A model generated the notes under the pieces. It saw only the letters and a list, made by a program, of their open reading frames with translations. It was not told the origin of the DNA and did no database searches. A DNA stretch of 34,327 nt from Calditrichota bacterium (GTDB lineage Bacteria; Electryoneota; Electryoneia; Electryoneales; Electryoneaceae): positions 1 through 34,327 of the forward strand of contig JAANWZ010000092.1 in the NCBI GenBank assembly GCA_018263585.1. The letters are read 5' to 3'. Numbering within the stretch: the first letter of the stretch is position 1; each line of letters starts with the position of its first letter. Shown here piece by piece: positions 1 to 8,430 of this stretch. Both the position numbers and the translations under genes were made by a program.

Positions 1-7
1 CGTCGCA

Positions 8-36
8 CTCGTGCCCGCGCTTGCTCGCCAAGCGCG
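8..36. repeat. palindromic intergenic repeat copy
   Basis: This copy lies upstream of pckA, and a near-identical copy sits at about 34238-34268. The core is an imperfect palindrome with CGCGCTTG and CAAGCGCG arms. The remaining leader (37-178) has a TTGACT at 92-97 but no convincing -10 box, so no promoter is called. Confidence 0.6.
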
Positions 37-178
37 TCCGGCCTCGGAGTTCCGGATGTCTCACGTGCGCCGGTCGCGGGGCGCGCGCGCGTTGACTTTC
101 CTCCCGCCACGCATCTCATTCTCTCCTGTGAACACGGTTGCTGAGACCGTGACCCGTAACCGAATTGTGGAGCTTCCG

Positions 179-1789
179 ATGTCCCCGTTCACTCTGCCCG
201 AATACGCCGACCGTCTCACCCCGCACGGCCTCACGAATATCGGAACCGTCTATTGGAACGCGCCGACCTCGGTGTTGTACGAGCAGGCGATCCAGCGCGG
301 GGAGGGCTGGCTCGCGCACGACGGCCCTCTGATAGTGCACACCGGCAAGTACACCGGCCGCAGTCCGGAGGACCGGTTTGTCGTCGAGGACGATATCTCC
401 CGCGACACGGTGCGCTGGGGCAAGATCAACGTGCCGTTCCCCGAGGAGCGGTTCGAGCGCCTGCTCAATCGGATGTACGCATACACGCAGCGGCTCGACC
501 TGTTCGTGCTCGACTGCCATGTGAACGCCGACCCCGACTACCGCAAGCCGATCCGGATCATCACGGAGAACGCCTGGCACAACCTGTTCGCGCGCAACAT
601 GTTCCGCGACCACCATCCGCCCGGCGAGATGCACGGCGGCGAGCCGCATTTCACCGTGCTGCACATGCCCGGCTTCCAGACGAACCCGTGGATCGATCAC
701 ACGAACAGCGAGGCGGCGATCATCATCAGCTTCAAGATGAAGCTCGTGCTGATCGCGGGTTCACGCTATGGCGGCGAGATCAAGAAATCGATCTTCTCGG
801 TGATGAACCACTTCCTCCCGGACGAGGACGTGCTCCCGATGCACTGTTCGGCGAACATCGGGGCGGACGGCGACAGCGCGCTGTTCTTCGGCCTGTCCGG
901 CACGGGCAAGACGACGCTGTCCGCCGACCCGCACCGCGCGCTGATCGGCGACGACGAGCACGGCTGGTCGAAAAACGGCGTGTTCAACATGGAGGGCGGC
1001 TGTTACGCGAAGGTGATCGACCTGTCCCCGGAAGCGGAGCCGGAGATTTTCGCGACGACGAAGCGGTTCGGCACGATCCTTGAGAACGTCGTGTTCGACG
1101 CGGACACGCGCCGGATCGATCTCGCGGACCGTTCGCTGACCGAGAACACGCGCGCCTCGTATCCGCTCACCAGCATCCCGAACATCAAGCCGGATTCAGT
1201 CGGTCCGCATCCGAACAACATCATGTTCCTCACCGCGGACGCGTTCGGCGTGCTCCCCCCGATCTCGCGCCTGACCCGCGAGCAGGCGATGTATCATTTT
1301 ATCAGCGGGTACACGTCGAAGCTGGCCGGCACGGAGCGCGGGGTGACGGAGCCGAAGGCGGCGTTTTCCGCGCTGTTCGGCGCACCGTTCATGCCGCGCA
1401 GCCCGGCGGTGTACGCGGAGATGCTCGGGGAACGGGTGGACGAGCACAACTCGACCGTGTGGCTGGTGAACACCGGCTGGACCGGCGGGCCGTACGGCGC
1501 CGGGCACCGGATCGCGATCAAGCACACGCGCGCGATGGTGAACGCGGCGATCCGCGGCGAGCTCGACGACGTCGACTTCGAGCGGGAGCCGGTGTTCGGG
1601 CTCGCGATCCCGGAGCGTGTCCCCGGCGTGCCTGAAGATGTGCTGCGACCGCGTGACACATGGACCGACAAGCAGGCGTATGACAAGAAGGCGGAGGAGC
1701 TGGCGGCGATGTTCCACCGCAACATCGAACAGTACGCGGAGAAGACGCCGGCCGAGATCCTCGACGCCGGCCCGATCGCGGGAAATTAG
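179..1789 (+). CDS. pckA: phosphoenolpyruvate carboxykinase (ATP)
   Basis: Interconverts oxaloacetate plus ATP with phosphoenolpyruvate, CO2 and ADP in the cytoplasm, at the entry to gluconeogenesis. The P-loop GLSGTGKTTLS is near residue 238 and is followed by the family segment IGDDEHGW; the N-terminal TGKYTGRSPEDRF segment (substrate-binding Arg) is also present. The frame is open from base 11, but the ATG at 179 has GGAG six bases upstream and gives 536 residues, the usual family size; the 56 extra upstream residues look like translated spacer. The gene converges on the transketolase gene, and its last codons (Asn-TAG) lie inside an inverted-repeat element. Identification is secure; only the start is inferred. 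Confidence 0.95.
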   Translation: MSPFTLPEYADRLTPHGLTNIGTVYWNAPTSVLYEQAIQRGEGWLAHDGPLIVHTGKYTGRSPEDRFVVEDDISRDTVRWGKINVPFPEERFERLLNRMYAYTQRLDLFVLDCHVNADPDYRKPIRIITENAWHNLFARNMFRDHHPPGEMHGGEPHFTVLHMPGFQTNPWIDHTNSEAAIIISFKMKLVLIAGSRYGGEIKKSIFSVMNHFLPDEDVLPMHCSANIGADGDSALFFGLSGTGKTTLSADPHRALIGDDEHGWSKNGVFNMEGGCYAKVIDLSPEAEPEIFATTKRFGTILENVVFDADTRRIDLADRSLTENTRASYPLTSIPNIKPDSVGPHPNNIMFLTADAFGVLPPISRLTREQAMYHFISGYTSKLAGTERGVTEPKAAFSALFGAPFMPRSPAVYAEMLGERVDEHNSTVWLVNTGWTGGPYGAGHRIAIKHTRAMVNAAIRGELDDVDFEREPVFGLAIPERVPGVPEDVLRPRDTWTDKQAYDKKAEELAAMFHRNIEQYAEKTPAEILDAGPIAGN

Positions 1790-1908
1790 GGACAGACCCC
1801 AATTTCCGAGCTGGTAGCGCTACTGTCTGCAGACGCGCGCACTTCAATCCGAAAGCACCGCCTGCTCTCCCTGTGCCGGTCGGAAATTGGGGTCTGTCCC
1901 TAATTTCG
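1781..1908. repeat. inverted-repeat element with GGGACAGACCCC core between pckA and tkt
   Basis: Arms at 1781-1807 and 1882-1908 are reverse complements at 26 of 27 positions and are separated by 74 bp. Each arm is itself a near-palindrome with GGAAATT/AATTTCC ends. The left arm carries the pckA stop codon (1787-1789) and the right arm the tkt stop codon (1900-1902). A related pair lies at 27110-27213. Such elements resemble the REP-like sequences moved by Y1/RAYT transposases, but no transposase is encoded here. It could act as a two-way terminator (inference). Confidence 0.85.
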
Positions 1909-3930
1909 CACGAGTTGTTTCGCCCGTTCGACAACCCGGTCCACCGTGAACCCGAAATGTTCGAACAGCTCCGCACCGGGCGCGGAGGCGCCGAACCGTT
2001 CGAGGCTGAAGCACTCGCCGCGGTCGCCGACCCAGCGTGACCAGCCCTGCGCGACACCGGCCTCGACGCTCATCCGCGCGCGCACGTTAGCGGGAAACAC
2101 GCTCTCCCGGTACGCCTCATCCTGCTGTTCGAACAGTTCCCAGCACGGGAAACTGACGACCCGCGCCTCGACCCCGTCCGCGACGAGCCGGTCCCGGGCC
2201 GCGAGCGCGAGCGAGAGCTCGCTCCCGCTCGCGAGCAGGATCAGTTCCGGGTCGCCACCGGGGGCATCTGCGATCGTGTACGCGCCTCTCATCGTCAGCT
2301 TCGCCGGGGCGAACCCGTCCCGCCGGTCGATCACGGGCAGCTTCTGGCGCGTGGTCAGGATCGCGATCGGCCCGTCGCGGCGGTCGTACGCGAGCTTCCA
2401 CGCCCACACCGTCTCCGCGGCATCCCCGGGCCGGATCACCCACAGGTTCGGGATCGCACGCAGCGCGGCGTACTGTTCGATCGGCTGGTGGGTCGAGCCG
2501 TCCTCGCCGACGCCGACGCTGTCGTGGCTGAACACGTAGATCACGGGCAGCTTCATCATCGCCGCGAGCCGGATCGACGGGCGCATGTAGTCGCTGAAGA
2601 TGAGGAACGTGCCGGCGTACGCGCGCAGGCTGCCGTAGAGCGCGATCCCGTTCGCGGACGCGCCCATCGCGTGCTCGCGCACGCCGAACCGGATGTTGCG
2701 GCCGTGCTCCACGCCCGGGAGGAAGTCGCCGCCGCTGACGAGCGTCTTCACCGACCCGCTCAGGTCCGCGCAGCCGCCGAAGAAGGCGCGGTCACGTTCC
2801 GCGATCCAGTTGAGAGCGACGCCTGACGCGGCGCGGGTCGCGACCGGTTTGCCCGGCTCGAAACCGAGCGGCAGCTCTTCGGTGACGTACTCCTTCCCCG
2901 CGCCTCCCATCAGGTGGTCCCAGAGCTCGCGCCGGCCGGGTTGGTCTTCGACCCAGGTCTCGAACCGGGCGAGCCAGGTTTCGTGGGCGTCGCGCCCGCG
3001 GTCGGCGGCCTCCGCGTAGATGCGGTAGCTCGCGTCCGGCACGGTGAACGGGTCGCGCGTCCAGCCGAGCGCCTCCCGTGTGAGAACGAGTTCTTCCTCG
3101 CCGAGCGGAGCGCCGTGCACGGATTCCCGGTCCTGCTTGTTCGGGCTGCCGAAGCCGATGTGGGTGCGCACCTTGATCAACGACGGGCGTCCGAGGTCGC
3201 GTTTCGCCGCTACGATCGCCCCGTGGATCGCCGCGGGATCGCCGCCGTCCACGGACGCCGTCTGCCAGCCGTACGCGTCGTACCGCGCGGTGACATCTTC
3301 CACCCACGCGAGCTCGGTGCCGCCGTCGATGCTGATCCGGTTGTCGTCGTAGAGCACGATCAGCCGGCCGAGCTGCTGGCGTCCCGCGAGGCTGGACGCC
3401 TCCCCGCTCACCCCCTCCTGCAGGTCGCCGTCGCTCGCGATCACATATACGAAATGGTCGAGCGGGTCGAACCCCTCGCCGGGATCGAGTGCTTCTCGCA
3501 CATAGCGCTGTGCGAGCGCGATCCCGACCGCGTTCCCGAACCCCTGTCCGAGCGGACCGGTCGTCGTCTCCACCCCGGGCGTGACGCCGAGCTCCGGGTG
3601 GCCGGGAGTGCGTGAACCGAGTTGCCGGAACCGTTTCAGGTCCTCCATCTGCAGGTCATATCCGGAGAAATGGAGCAGGCAATACAGCAGCGCGCTGCCG
3701 TGGCCGCAGGAGAGAACGAACCGGTCGCGCGCGCGCCAGAACGGGTTGTCCGGGTTGAACCGGAGGTGCCGCGTCCAGAGCACGTGCGCGGGCAGAGCGA
3801 ACCCCATCGGCATCCCCGGGTGGCCGCTCTGCGCGCGCTCGACCATCTCCGCGCTGAGCATGCGGATCGCGTTCACACTGAGTTCGTCGGTTTCGCTCCA
3901 ACCAACAGCGGCGGTACCTGCGGCGGGCAT
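1900..3930 (-). CDS. tkt: transketolase
   Basis: Thiamine-diphosphate enzyme that moves two-carbon ketol units between sugar phosphates in the pentose phosphate pathway. The ThDP-binding segment SDGDLQEGVSGEA is clear, as are the N-terminal SGHPGMPMG motif and the pyrimidine-domain stretch around VFSHDSVGVGEDGSTHQP. The frame runs upstream to 4044, but the ATG at 3930 follows an AGAGGGG ribosome site and gives 676 residues, normal for the family; the upstream residues are arginine-rich spacer. The gene is divergent from the SDR gene and convergent with pckA. Its final Asn-TAG comes from the repeat arm at 1882-1908. Confidence 0.95.
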   Translation of the reverse strand: MPAAGTAAVGWSETDELSVNAIRMLSAEMVERAQSGHPGMPMGFALPAHVLWTRHLRFNPDNPFWRARDRFVLSCGHGSALLYCLLHFSGYDLQMEDLKRFRQLGSRTPGHPELGVTPGVETTTGPLGQGFGNAVGIALAQRYVREALDPGEGFDPLDHFVYVIASDGDLQEGVSGEASSLAGRQQLGRLIVLYDDNRISIDGGTELAWVEDVTARYDAYGWQTASVDGGDPAAIHGAIVAAKRDLGRPSLIKVRTHIGFGSPNKQDRESVHGAPLGEEELVLTREALGWTRDPFTVPDASYRIYAEAADRGRDAHETWLARFETWVEDQPGRRELWDHLMGGAGKEYVTEELPLGFEPGKPVATRAASGVALNWIAERDRAFFGGCADLSGSVKTLVSGGDFLPGVEHGRNIRFGVREHAMGASANGIALYGSLRAYAGTFLIFSDYMRPSIRLAAMMKLPVIYVFSHDSVGVGEDGSTHQPIEQYAALRAIPNLWVIRPGDAAETVWAWKLAYDRRDGPIAILTTRQKLPVIDRRDGFAPAKLTMRGAYTIADAPGGDPELILLASGSELSLALAARDRLVADGVEARVVSFPCWELFEQQDEAYRESVFPANVRARMSVEAGVAQGWSRWVGDRGECFSLERFGASAPGAELFEHFGFTVDRVVERAKQLVRN

Positions 3931-4155
3931 GCTTCCCCTCTCTCTGCGGACGACACGGGTTCGGCGAGTTTCGGCGCGGACGAACTGCGAAGACTGTGCG
4001 TCCGTGCGACGGCAGAATATCGCCTGCAAGCCAGACACGGGCAAGCTCGTCTCCGTGAGCGAGCGGCGCGGTGCGCCGGCGATTCAACGCGCGCTTGCCG
4101 TGTCGCGACCACACGCCGTACTCTTGAGCTGTCCGGCAACCGACAGGGATCCGAT

Positions 4156-4965
4156 GTGACCGACCCGAGTTCCACACGCGAACGATCCGGCGACCCGTTC
4201 GCGCTCGCGTCGCTCGCGGGCGAGGTTGTCTGGGTGACCGGCGCGTCCGGCGGGCTCGGGCCGGGCATCTGCAGGTGTCTCCACGAGGCGGCCGGGGTCG
4301 CGCTCGCGGTGCACGGGTTCCGCGCGCGGAGCCGACTGAACGCGCTCGCGGAGGAACTGCGCGCGGCCGGAGCGAACGTGCTCCCGATCATGAGCGACCT
4401 CGCCGAACCAGGCAGCGCGGAGCGTGCGATCGGGCGGATTGTGCGCCGGCTCGGCGCTCCGTACGCACTCATCCACCTCGCCGGGCCGTACGTGCGCAAA
4501 CCGGCCGTCGACCACTCGCGCGCCGAGTTCAACAGGATGATCGGCGGCAACCTGACCAGTTTCTTCGAGGCGGCGCGATCGGTCGTTTGGGAACTGCGGA
4601 AACGAGCCGGCGGCGGGCGTATCATCGCGATCGGGATGCACGGCGCGCAGCACACGACGCCGATGCGCGAGCACGGCCCCCACCTCGCGGCGAAAGCCGC
4701 CCTCACCGCGTTCGCACGCACGCTCGCGCTCGAGGAAGCCGCGAACGGAATCACGGTGAACGTGATCAACCCCGGCCACATCTGGAAGAAGACGCTCGAG
4801 CGGGAACAGGCGCGCCGCGAACCGGCCGGGGCGGAGCACCCGATCGGAGCGCACGGCAGCTACGAGGACATCGCCGACGCGATCCTTTACCTTCTCTCCC
4901 CCGCCGCGTCGTACGTGACCGGCGCGGTGCTCGACGTCAGCGGCGGCTGGCGACCCGGGGGTTGA
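4156..4965 (+). CDS. short-chain dehydrogenase/reductase-like protein with altered catalytic residues
   Basis: A Rossmann-fold SDR of 269 residues. The cofactor loop TGASGGLG is at residues 28-35, and the C-terminal segment YVTGAVLDVSGGW is typical. The catalytic YxxxK is HLAAK here (His176, Lys180), and the usual Ser region reads IIAIGMHGAQ, so both the tyrosine and the serine are missing. NNAG is replaced by HLAG. It may have an unusual activity, or bind a dinucleotide without classical catalysis. The GTG at 4156 is chosen because AGGGAT lies just upstream and the residues before it do not look like protein. Substrate unknown. The tkt gene diverges from it; the 225-bp gap (3931-4155) holds no obvious promoter match. 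Confidence 0.8.
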   Translation: MTDPSSTRERSGDPFALASLAGEVVWVTGASGGLGPGICRCLHEAAGVALAVHGFRARSRLNALAEELRAAGANVLPIMSDLAEPGSAERAIGRIVRRLGAPYALIHLAGPYVRKPAVDHSRAEFNRMIGGNLTSFFEAARSVVWELRKRAGGGRIIAIGMHGAQHTTPMREHGPHLAAKAALTAFARTLALEEAANGITVNVINPGHIWKKTLEREQARREPAGAEHPIGAHGSYEDIADAILYLLSPAASYVTGAVLDVSGGWRPGG

Positions 4966-4966
4966 T

Positions 4967-4992
4967 GGCTTGGGGCTTGGGGCTTGGGGCTT
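4967..4992. repeat. short heptamer tandem repeat (GGGGCTT)
   Basis: Three full GGGGCTT units after a partial one, starting two bases after the SDR stop codon. It shares its seven-base period with two other arrays in the window (18702-18725 and 31192-31457). Confidence 0.85.
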
Positions 4993-4995
4993 GAA

Positions 4996-5028
4996 CATGC
5001 CCGCGGGGAGCCGCAGGCTCACCGCGGC
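4996..5028. repeat. CATGCCCGCGGGG-type palindromic repeat, short form
   Basis: Starts with CATGCCCGCGGGGAGCC and ends with CTCACCGCGG, so its ends pair. A near-copy lies at 5955-5988; these two flank dapF. Longer relatives are at 8185-8266, 15581-15709 and 34148-34229, and inverted copies near 22488 and 31106. Confidence 0.8.
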
Positions 5029-5064
5029 GCAAACACACCGAACTTATACCGAACCCGGCGAACA

Positions 5065-5946
5065 ATGACGCTCCAATTCACGAAATACCACGGCGCCGGC
5101 AACGACTTCATCATGGTGGACAACCGTGACGACGACCGCCGGGTCTGGGAAGCGCTCGACACGGAGACGATCGCCGCGCTCTGCCGGCGCCAGCACGGGA
5201 TCGGCGCGGACGGGCTGATTGTCGCCGTGCGCGACGGCGGCGACGCAGACTACCGGATGGGCCACTTCAACGCCGACGGCTCGCCCGCGGAGATGTGCGG
5301 AAACGGGCTCCGCTGCCTGATGAAGTTCCTTGACGAGCTCGGCGAACCGGTCCGCGCGAAGGACGAGGTCGCGATCGTGACCGGCGCGGGCACGGTCGCC
5401 TGCCGGTTCGTGGAAGGCGACCGCGTCCAGGTCGCGATGCCGGTTCCCAGCTTCGACGCGACCGCCGCGAGATTCGCCGCCGGACCGGGCACAGTCGGGG
5501 TTGCGATCGACGTTCCCGGCCTGCCGGACCCGGTCACCGGCGCCGCGGTCGGCGTCGGCAACCCGCATTTCGTCCTTTACAGTACCGAGATGTGGGAAGG
5601 CGAAGATGTGCACGAGATCGGCCGCCGGCTCGCGATCTTCGAGGGGGCGTTCCCGGAGGGGGTGAACGTCGGGTTCGCGCGCAAGGAAGCGCCGGACACC
5701 GTCGCGCTCGTTGTCTATGAACGCGGCGTCGGCCCGACACTCGCCTGCGGCAGCGGAGCGGTCGCAGCCGTCGCCGCCGGAATCGCCGAGGCGCGGTTCG
5801 CGTTCGATCAGCCGGTGAATGTGCGCATGCCCGGCGGGATGTTGCAGGTGACGATCGGCGACGAGTGGTCGTTCGCCGTGCTCGAAGGTGATGCGGTGCG
5901 TGTGTACGCGGGCGTTGTCGAAACCCCGTTCCGCACCAGCGCCTGA
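5065..5946 (+). CDS. dapF: diaminopimelate epimerase
   Basis: Converts LL- to meso-diaminopimelate for lysine and peptidoglycan synthesis, using two cysteines as acid and base without a cofactor. Both are present: Cys78 in EMCGNGLRC and Cys228 in LACGSGA. The N-terminus FTKYHGAGNDFIMVD is the classic family start, and 293 residues is slightly long but normal. The ATG at 5065 was chosen for that match; the upstream frame is repeat sequence. It follows the SDR gene by 99 bp but is flanked by repeat copies, so co-transcription is uncertain. A meso-DAP wall fits a Gram-negative type organism. Confidence 0.96.
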   Translation: MTLQFTKYHGAGNDFIMVDNRDDDRRVWEALDTETIAALCRRQHGIGADGLIVAVRDGGDADYRMGHFNADGSPAEMCGNGLRCLMKFLDELGEPVRAKDEVAIVTGAGTVACRFVEGDRVQVAMPVPSFDATAARFAAGPGTVGVAIDVPGLPDPVTGAAVGVGNPHFVLYSTEMWEGEDVHEIGRRLAIFEGAFPEGVNVGFARKEAPDTVALVVYERGVGPTLACGSGAVAAVAAGIAEARFAFDQPVNVRMPGGMLQVTIGDEWSFAVLEGDAVRVYAGVVETPFRTSA

Positions 5947-5954
5947 CACCCTGC

Positions 5955-5988
5955 CATGCCCGCGGGGAGCCGTCAGGCTCACCGCGGC
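5955..5988. repeat. CATGCCCGCGGGG-type palindromic repeat, short form
   Basis: Second near-copy of the repeat at 4996-5028, immediately after dapF. It differs mainly by one inserted base in the loop. Confidence 0.8.
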
Positions 5989-6178
5989 CAAGACAACCCG
6001 CCCGCAGCAAACAGCGCACTCGGTGCACATCCCGTGCAGAGATTGCACGACACCTGCCCGCCCGATCTGCGGCCGGTCCGCCTCGAACGCGCGCGCACCG
6101 TGACGGAGCAGGCCGCGGGCGGAATGCCTTCGCACTGGCACAGCGGTTGCACCTCGACGGGGCGAGATCGGCGCCTTG
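5989..6178. other. gene-free stretch
   Basis: I see no coding region with a ribosome site or a recognisable product here, and no RNA family. Together with the repeats on either side it belongs to a gap of about 920 bp between dapF and tRNA-Pro. Confidence 0.6.
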
Positions 6179-6540
6179 CCCCGGACGTCAGTCCGGGACC
6201 GAGCACGGTTCACAGACGAACACCACGCCCCGGACGTCAGTCCGGGCCCGAGCACGGTTCGCAGGATCTTTCTCAGTTTCCCGCCTTCGTTCCGCAGGTT
6301 GACGCACGACTGCCGGCGGCACGGTTTCCACGCACTGACCGGCACGGTTCACAGGCACAACTCCAGGCACGGTTTCCACGCACTGCTCCGAGAATCGCCG
6401 GCGCGACGGGTTCCCGCACGGTTCGCTCGCACTGACCGCGGATTCGCCTGCGGCGCGATGGTGGGAAACACAGCTTCGGCACGGTTCACTCGCACGGGTT
6501 CAGGCCAAAGAGCCGGTGATGCGACCAGGCACGGTTACCC
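6179..6540. repeat. array of short GCACGGTT repeats
   Basis: Eight copies of GCACGGTT start at 6203, 6252, 6319, 6342, 6367, 6416, 6479 and 6529, with spacings of 49, 67, 23, 25, 49, 63 and 50. The first two copies are each preceded by the hairpin-forming CCCCGGACGTCAGTCCGGG (6179 and 6228; 7-bp stem, 4-base loop). Several others are followed by CGCACTG. No protein product is apparent. The variable spacing and very short unit do not fit CRISPR. Confidence 0.75.
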
Positions 6541-6565
6541 TTGATTTCACCGGCTCTTTTGTTTG
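6507..6565 (+). terminator. intrinsic terminator-like hairpin
   Basis: AAAGAGCCGGTGA (6507-6519) pairs perfectly with TCACCGGCTCTTT (6547-6559) across a 27-base loop and is followed by TTTTGTTTG. There is no plus-strand gene upstream except dapF, 560 bp away, so it may end an unannotated transcript through the GCACGGTT array. Confidence 0.6.
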
Positions 6566-6605
6566 ACCCCAACACAGCGCAACCCCTGGTGCTGTCCCCA
6601 TGCTG

Positions 6606-6637
6606 GGAAACCGGATACCCGGTTTTCCACTTTTTTT
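6606..6637 (+). terminator. second intrinsic terminator-like hairpin
   Basis: GGAAACCGG pairs with CCGGTTTTCC (one bulged T) around a four-base loop, followed within two bases by seven T residues (6631-6637). It lies 46 bp after the previous terminator and 28 bp before the tRNA promoter, which it may insulate. Confidence 0.55.
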
Positions 6638-6664
6638 CTCCAGCTCGAACGCCGAGATCCGGCG

Positions 6665-6693
6665 TTGACTGCATCGCGCAGCGGCGATATATT
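6665..6693 (+). promoter_or_regulatory. sigma-70-type promoter for tRNA-Pro
   Basis: TTGACT (6665-6670), exactly 17 bases, then TATATT (6688-6693). This is the best housekeeping promoter match in the window. It points at the tRNA-Pro gene about 175 bp downstream, implying a 5' leader of around 165 bases. Confidence 0.6.
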
Positions 6694-6867
6694 TCGCGTC
6701 GTTTGCGCAGCCGGTGCTGTGAAGTGTGAATCGGCAGCGGGTGCAGGCCCGCGCGCGGCGCCAGGCGGGACGTGGATCCGGCGTGAACCGGGGCCTGCAG
6801 GCGGAGCCCGGCAAAGTGCGGACCGGGCCCGGAACTTCACCGTGCGGCAGGCGTTTTCAGGTAGGAT

Positions 6868-6942
<75 letters not shown>

Positions 6943-6996
6943 GTGATAAAGCGAGGGCTCGCGCATACTGGCGCGGGTCCTTTTTCCTGTCTCGCG

Positions 6997-8094
6997 TCAC
7001 GTGTCCTCTCCATCGACCTTCCAGCCGGGCAGGGACGCGAGCTTTCGCAGCAGCTCGCGCGCATCGCGGTCGATACGCTCGCGGATTCTCGTGCGCACGC
7101 GTACGATCACATCGCCGCGGAACCCGTTTCTGCGCGACACGCCGCGCCCGCGCAGGCGGTAAGACCGTCCCGCGGGAGCGCCGGGGTCGAGGGTGAGACG
7201 GTGAACGCCGTCGGGCGTGGGCACGGACACCTCTCCCCCGGCGAACGCCTGGAGCACGTCCACTTCCACCGCGACCTCGAGGTTGTCACCGTCGCGGCGG
7301 ACCGCCGGGTGCTCGACCTCGACGAGCCGCACGCGCAACGCGCCGTGTTTCCCGCCGTGGGTTCCCGCGTGACCTTTCCCCGCGAGCACGATCACATGCC
7401 CGCCGCGCGACCCGGGCGGCACGGTGACGGGGACCTCGACGCGGGTAACCACCGCACCGCGCCCGTCGCACGCTGAGCAGCGGCCATGGGAAACCGCGCC
7501 AGTGCCGCCGCAGTCCGGACACGGCACGAACACGGTTTTTCCGCCGCGCGAGGTTGGGATCTCGCCGAGACCGAGGCAGCGCGCGCACTCGCCGTCCCTG
7601 CCGGGGCGGCCGGCGCCGGTCCCGCCGCAGACACGACACGGCTGGCTGCGCTGGACGACGACGGTGTGCTCGCCGCCGGTGGCGAGTTCCAGCGTGTCGA
7701 GCGACAGCTCGGCGTTCACATCGCCGCCGGCGGCCGGTTGCGCACCAAGGTCGCGAGCAAACGTTCCGAGCCCTGTCTTGAGCGCACGTTTCAGCACATC
7801 GGCGAAACGAACGGCGGTCTTTTTCTTTGCGGCCCGACGCGTGGCCGTCTCCGCGGCGCGCCACTGGATGCGAATCCCGGCCCTGCGGTGATACTCCATC
7901 CGCCGGCCGCGGTCGGAGAGCACACGGTACGCCTCTCCGATCCGCTGGAACCGTTCCGTCGCCTTCGGGTCGCCGTGATGGCGGTCGGGGTGGTACTTCT
8001 TCGCGAGCCGGCGATAGGCGGAGCGGATCTCATCGACGCTCGCGTCCGGCTGCAACCCCAGCTCGTGGTAATGGTCTTTGCCCGGCTCCGCCAT
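6997..8094 (-). CDS. dnaJ: DnaJ/Hsp40-type co-chaperone with zinc fingers
   Basis: J-domain protein that stimulates DnaK ATPase activity and holds unfolded clients. The J-domain is at residues 7-70 with the HPD signature at 35-37. Four CxxCxGxG repeats, CRVCGGTG, CARCLGLG, CPDCGGTG and CSACDGRG, run from about residue 153 to 220, followed by the two C-terminal beta domains (VTVPPGSRGG). The usual Gly/Phe-rich linker after the J-domain is replaced by a Lys/Arg/Ala-rich stretch (about 75-115), so this may be a second, divergent DnaJ rather than the main one. At 365 residues it is close to family length. The ATG at 8094 has GGAG four bases upstream. No dnaK or grpE is adjacent. Confidence 0.9.
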   Translation of the reverse strand: MAEPGKDHYHELGLQPDASVDEIRSAYRRLAKKYHPDRHHGDPKATERFQRIGEAYRVLSDRGRRMEYHRRAGIRIQWRAAETATRRAAKKKTAVRFADVLKRALKTGLGTFARDLGAQPAAGGDVNAELSLDTLELATGGEHTVVVQRSQPCRVCGGTGAGRPGRDGECARCLGLGEIPTSRGGKTVFVPCPDCGGTGAVSHGRCSACDGRGAVVTRVEVPVTVPPGSRGGHVIVLAGKGHAGTHGGKHGALRVRLVEVEHPAVRRDGDNLEVAVEVDVLQAFAGGEVSVPTPDGVHRLTLDPGAPAGRSYRLRGRGVSRRNGFRGDVIVRVRTRIRERIDRDARELLRKLASLPGWKVDGEDT

Positions 8095-8145
8095 TGCTCC
8101 ACAGTGATCAGCCTGCGTATTGGAAGCAGGAGGCCTCAGCCTTTC

Positions 8146-8170
8146 GGGGACGCTTGCAAGCAAGCGTCCC
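8146..8170. repeat. GGGGACGCTTGC-type palindromic repeat
   Basis: A near-perfect palindrome: GGGACGCTTGC on one side and GCAAGCGTCCC on the other. Other copies are at 22385-22410, 31159-31184 and 34277-34302, all between genes; only the central two bases vary. Confidence 0.85.
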
Positions 8171-8184
8171 ATGTATATCCATTT

Positions 8185-8266
8185 CATGCCCGCGGGGACG
8201 GGCCGCAGGCCGTCACCGCGGCTGATCAAACGGTGCATGAAACCCGAGGCAAGCCCCGGACCACCC
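8185..8266. repeat. CATGCCCGCGGGG composite repeat, long form
   Basis: Two modules in tandem: the CATGCCCGCGGGG...CACCGCGGCTGATC palindrome, then a GGTG-ATGAAACCCG module ending in GCCCCGGACCACC. The same two-module order recurs at 34148-34229 and, with an insertion, at 15581-15709. Apart from repeats, the 336-bp gap 8095-8430 shows no gene. Confidence 0.8.
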
Positions 8267-8369
8267 TCCATTTCATGCGCGAGAGAGAGAAACCGCGGAC
8301 AGACCCCGTCCACCCGGTCACATAATACGGTACCCGATCACGTCGGGTCAGCCCGGCGGGCGGAACGCG

Positions 8370-8400
8370 AAAAAAGGAAGGGACCGAGCCTCCCGGTCCC
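8370..8400 (-). terminator. intrinsic terminator of the flagellar group
   Basis: Read on the minus strand, GGGACCG pairs with CGGTCCC around a seven-base loop, followed closely by six T residues. It sits 30 bp after the stop of the FlgM-like gene and probably ends that transcript. Confidence 0.65.
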
Positions 8401-8430
8401 CCGCGCGCGCACGATCTGCTGCGTTCTCGT

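Noticed and set aside
92-121. Promoter for pckA (TTGACT)
   Set aside because: No acceptable -10 box at 16-18 bases spacing.
3622-4155. Upstream extension of the SDR protein
   Set aside because: It overlaps the tkt 5' end on the opposite strand and has no protein-like character; the GTG at 4156 has a ribosome site.
6179-6540. CRISPR array or tandem gene
   Set aside because: The repeated core is only eight bases, spacings are irregular (23-67), and the intervening sequences partly resemble each other.
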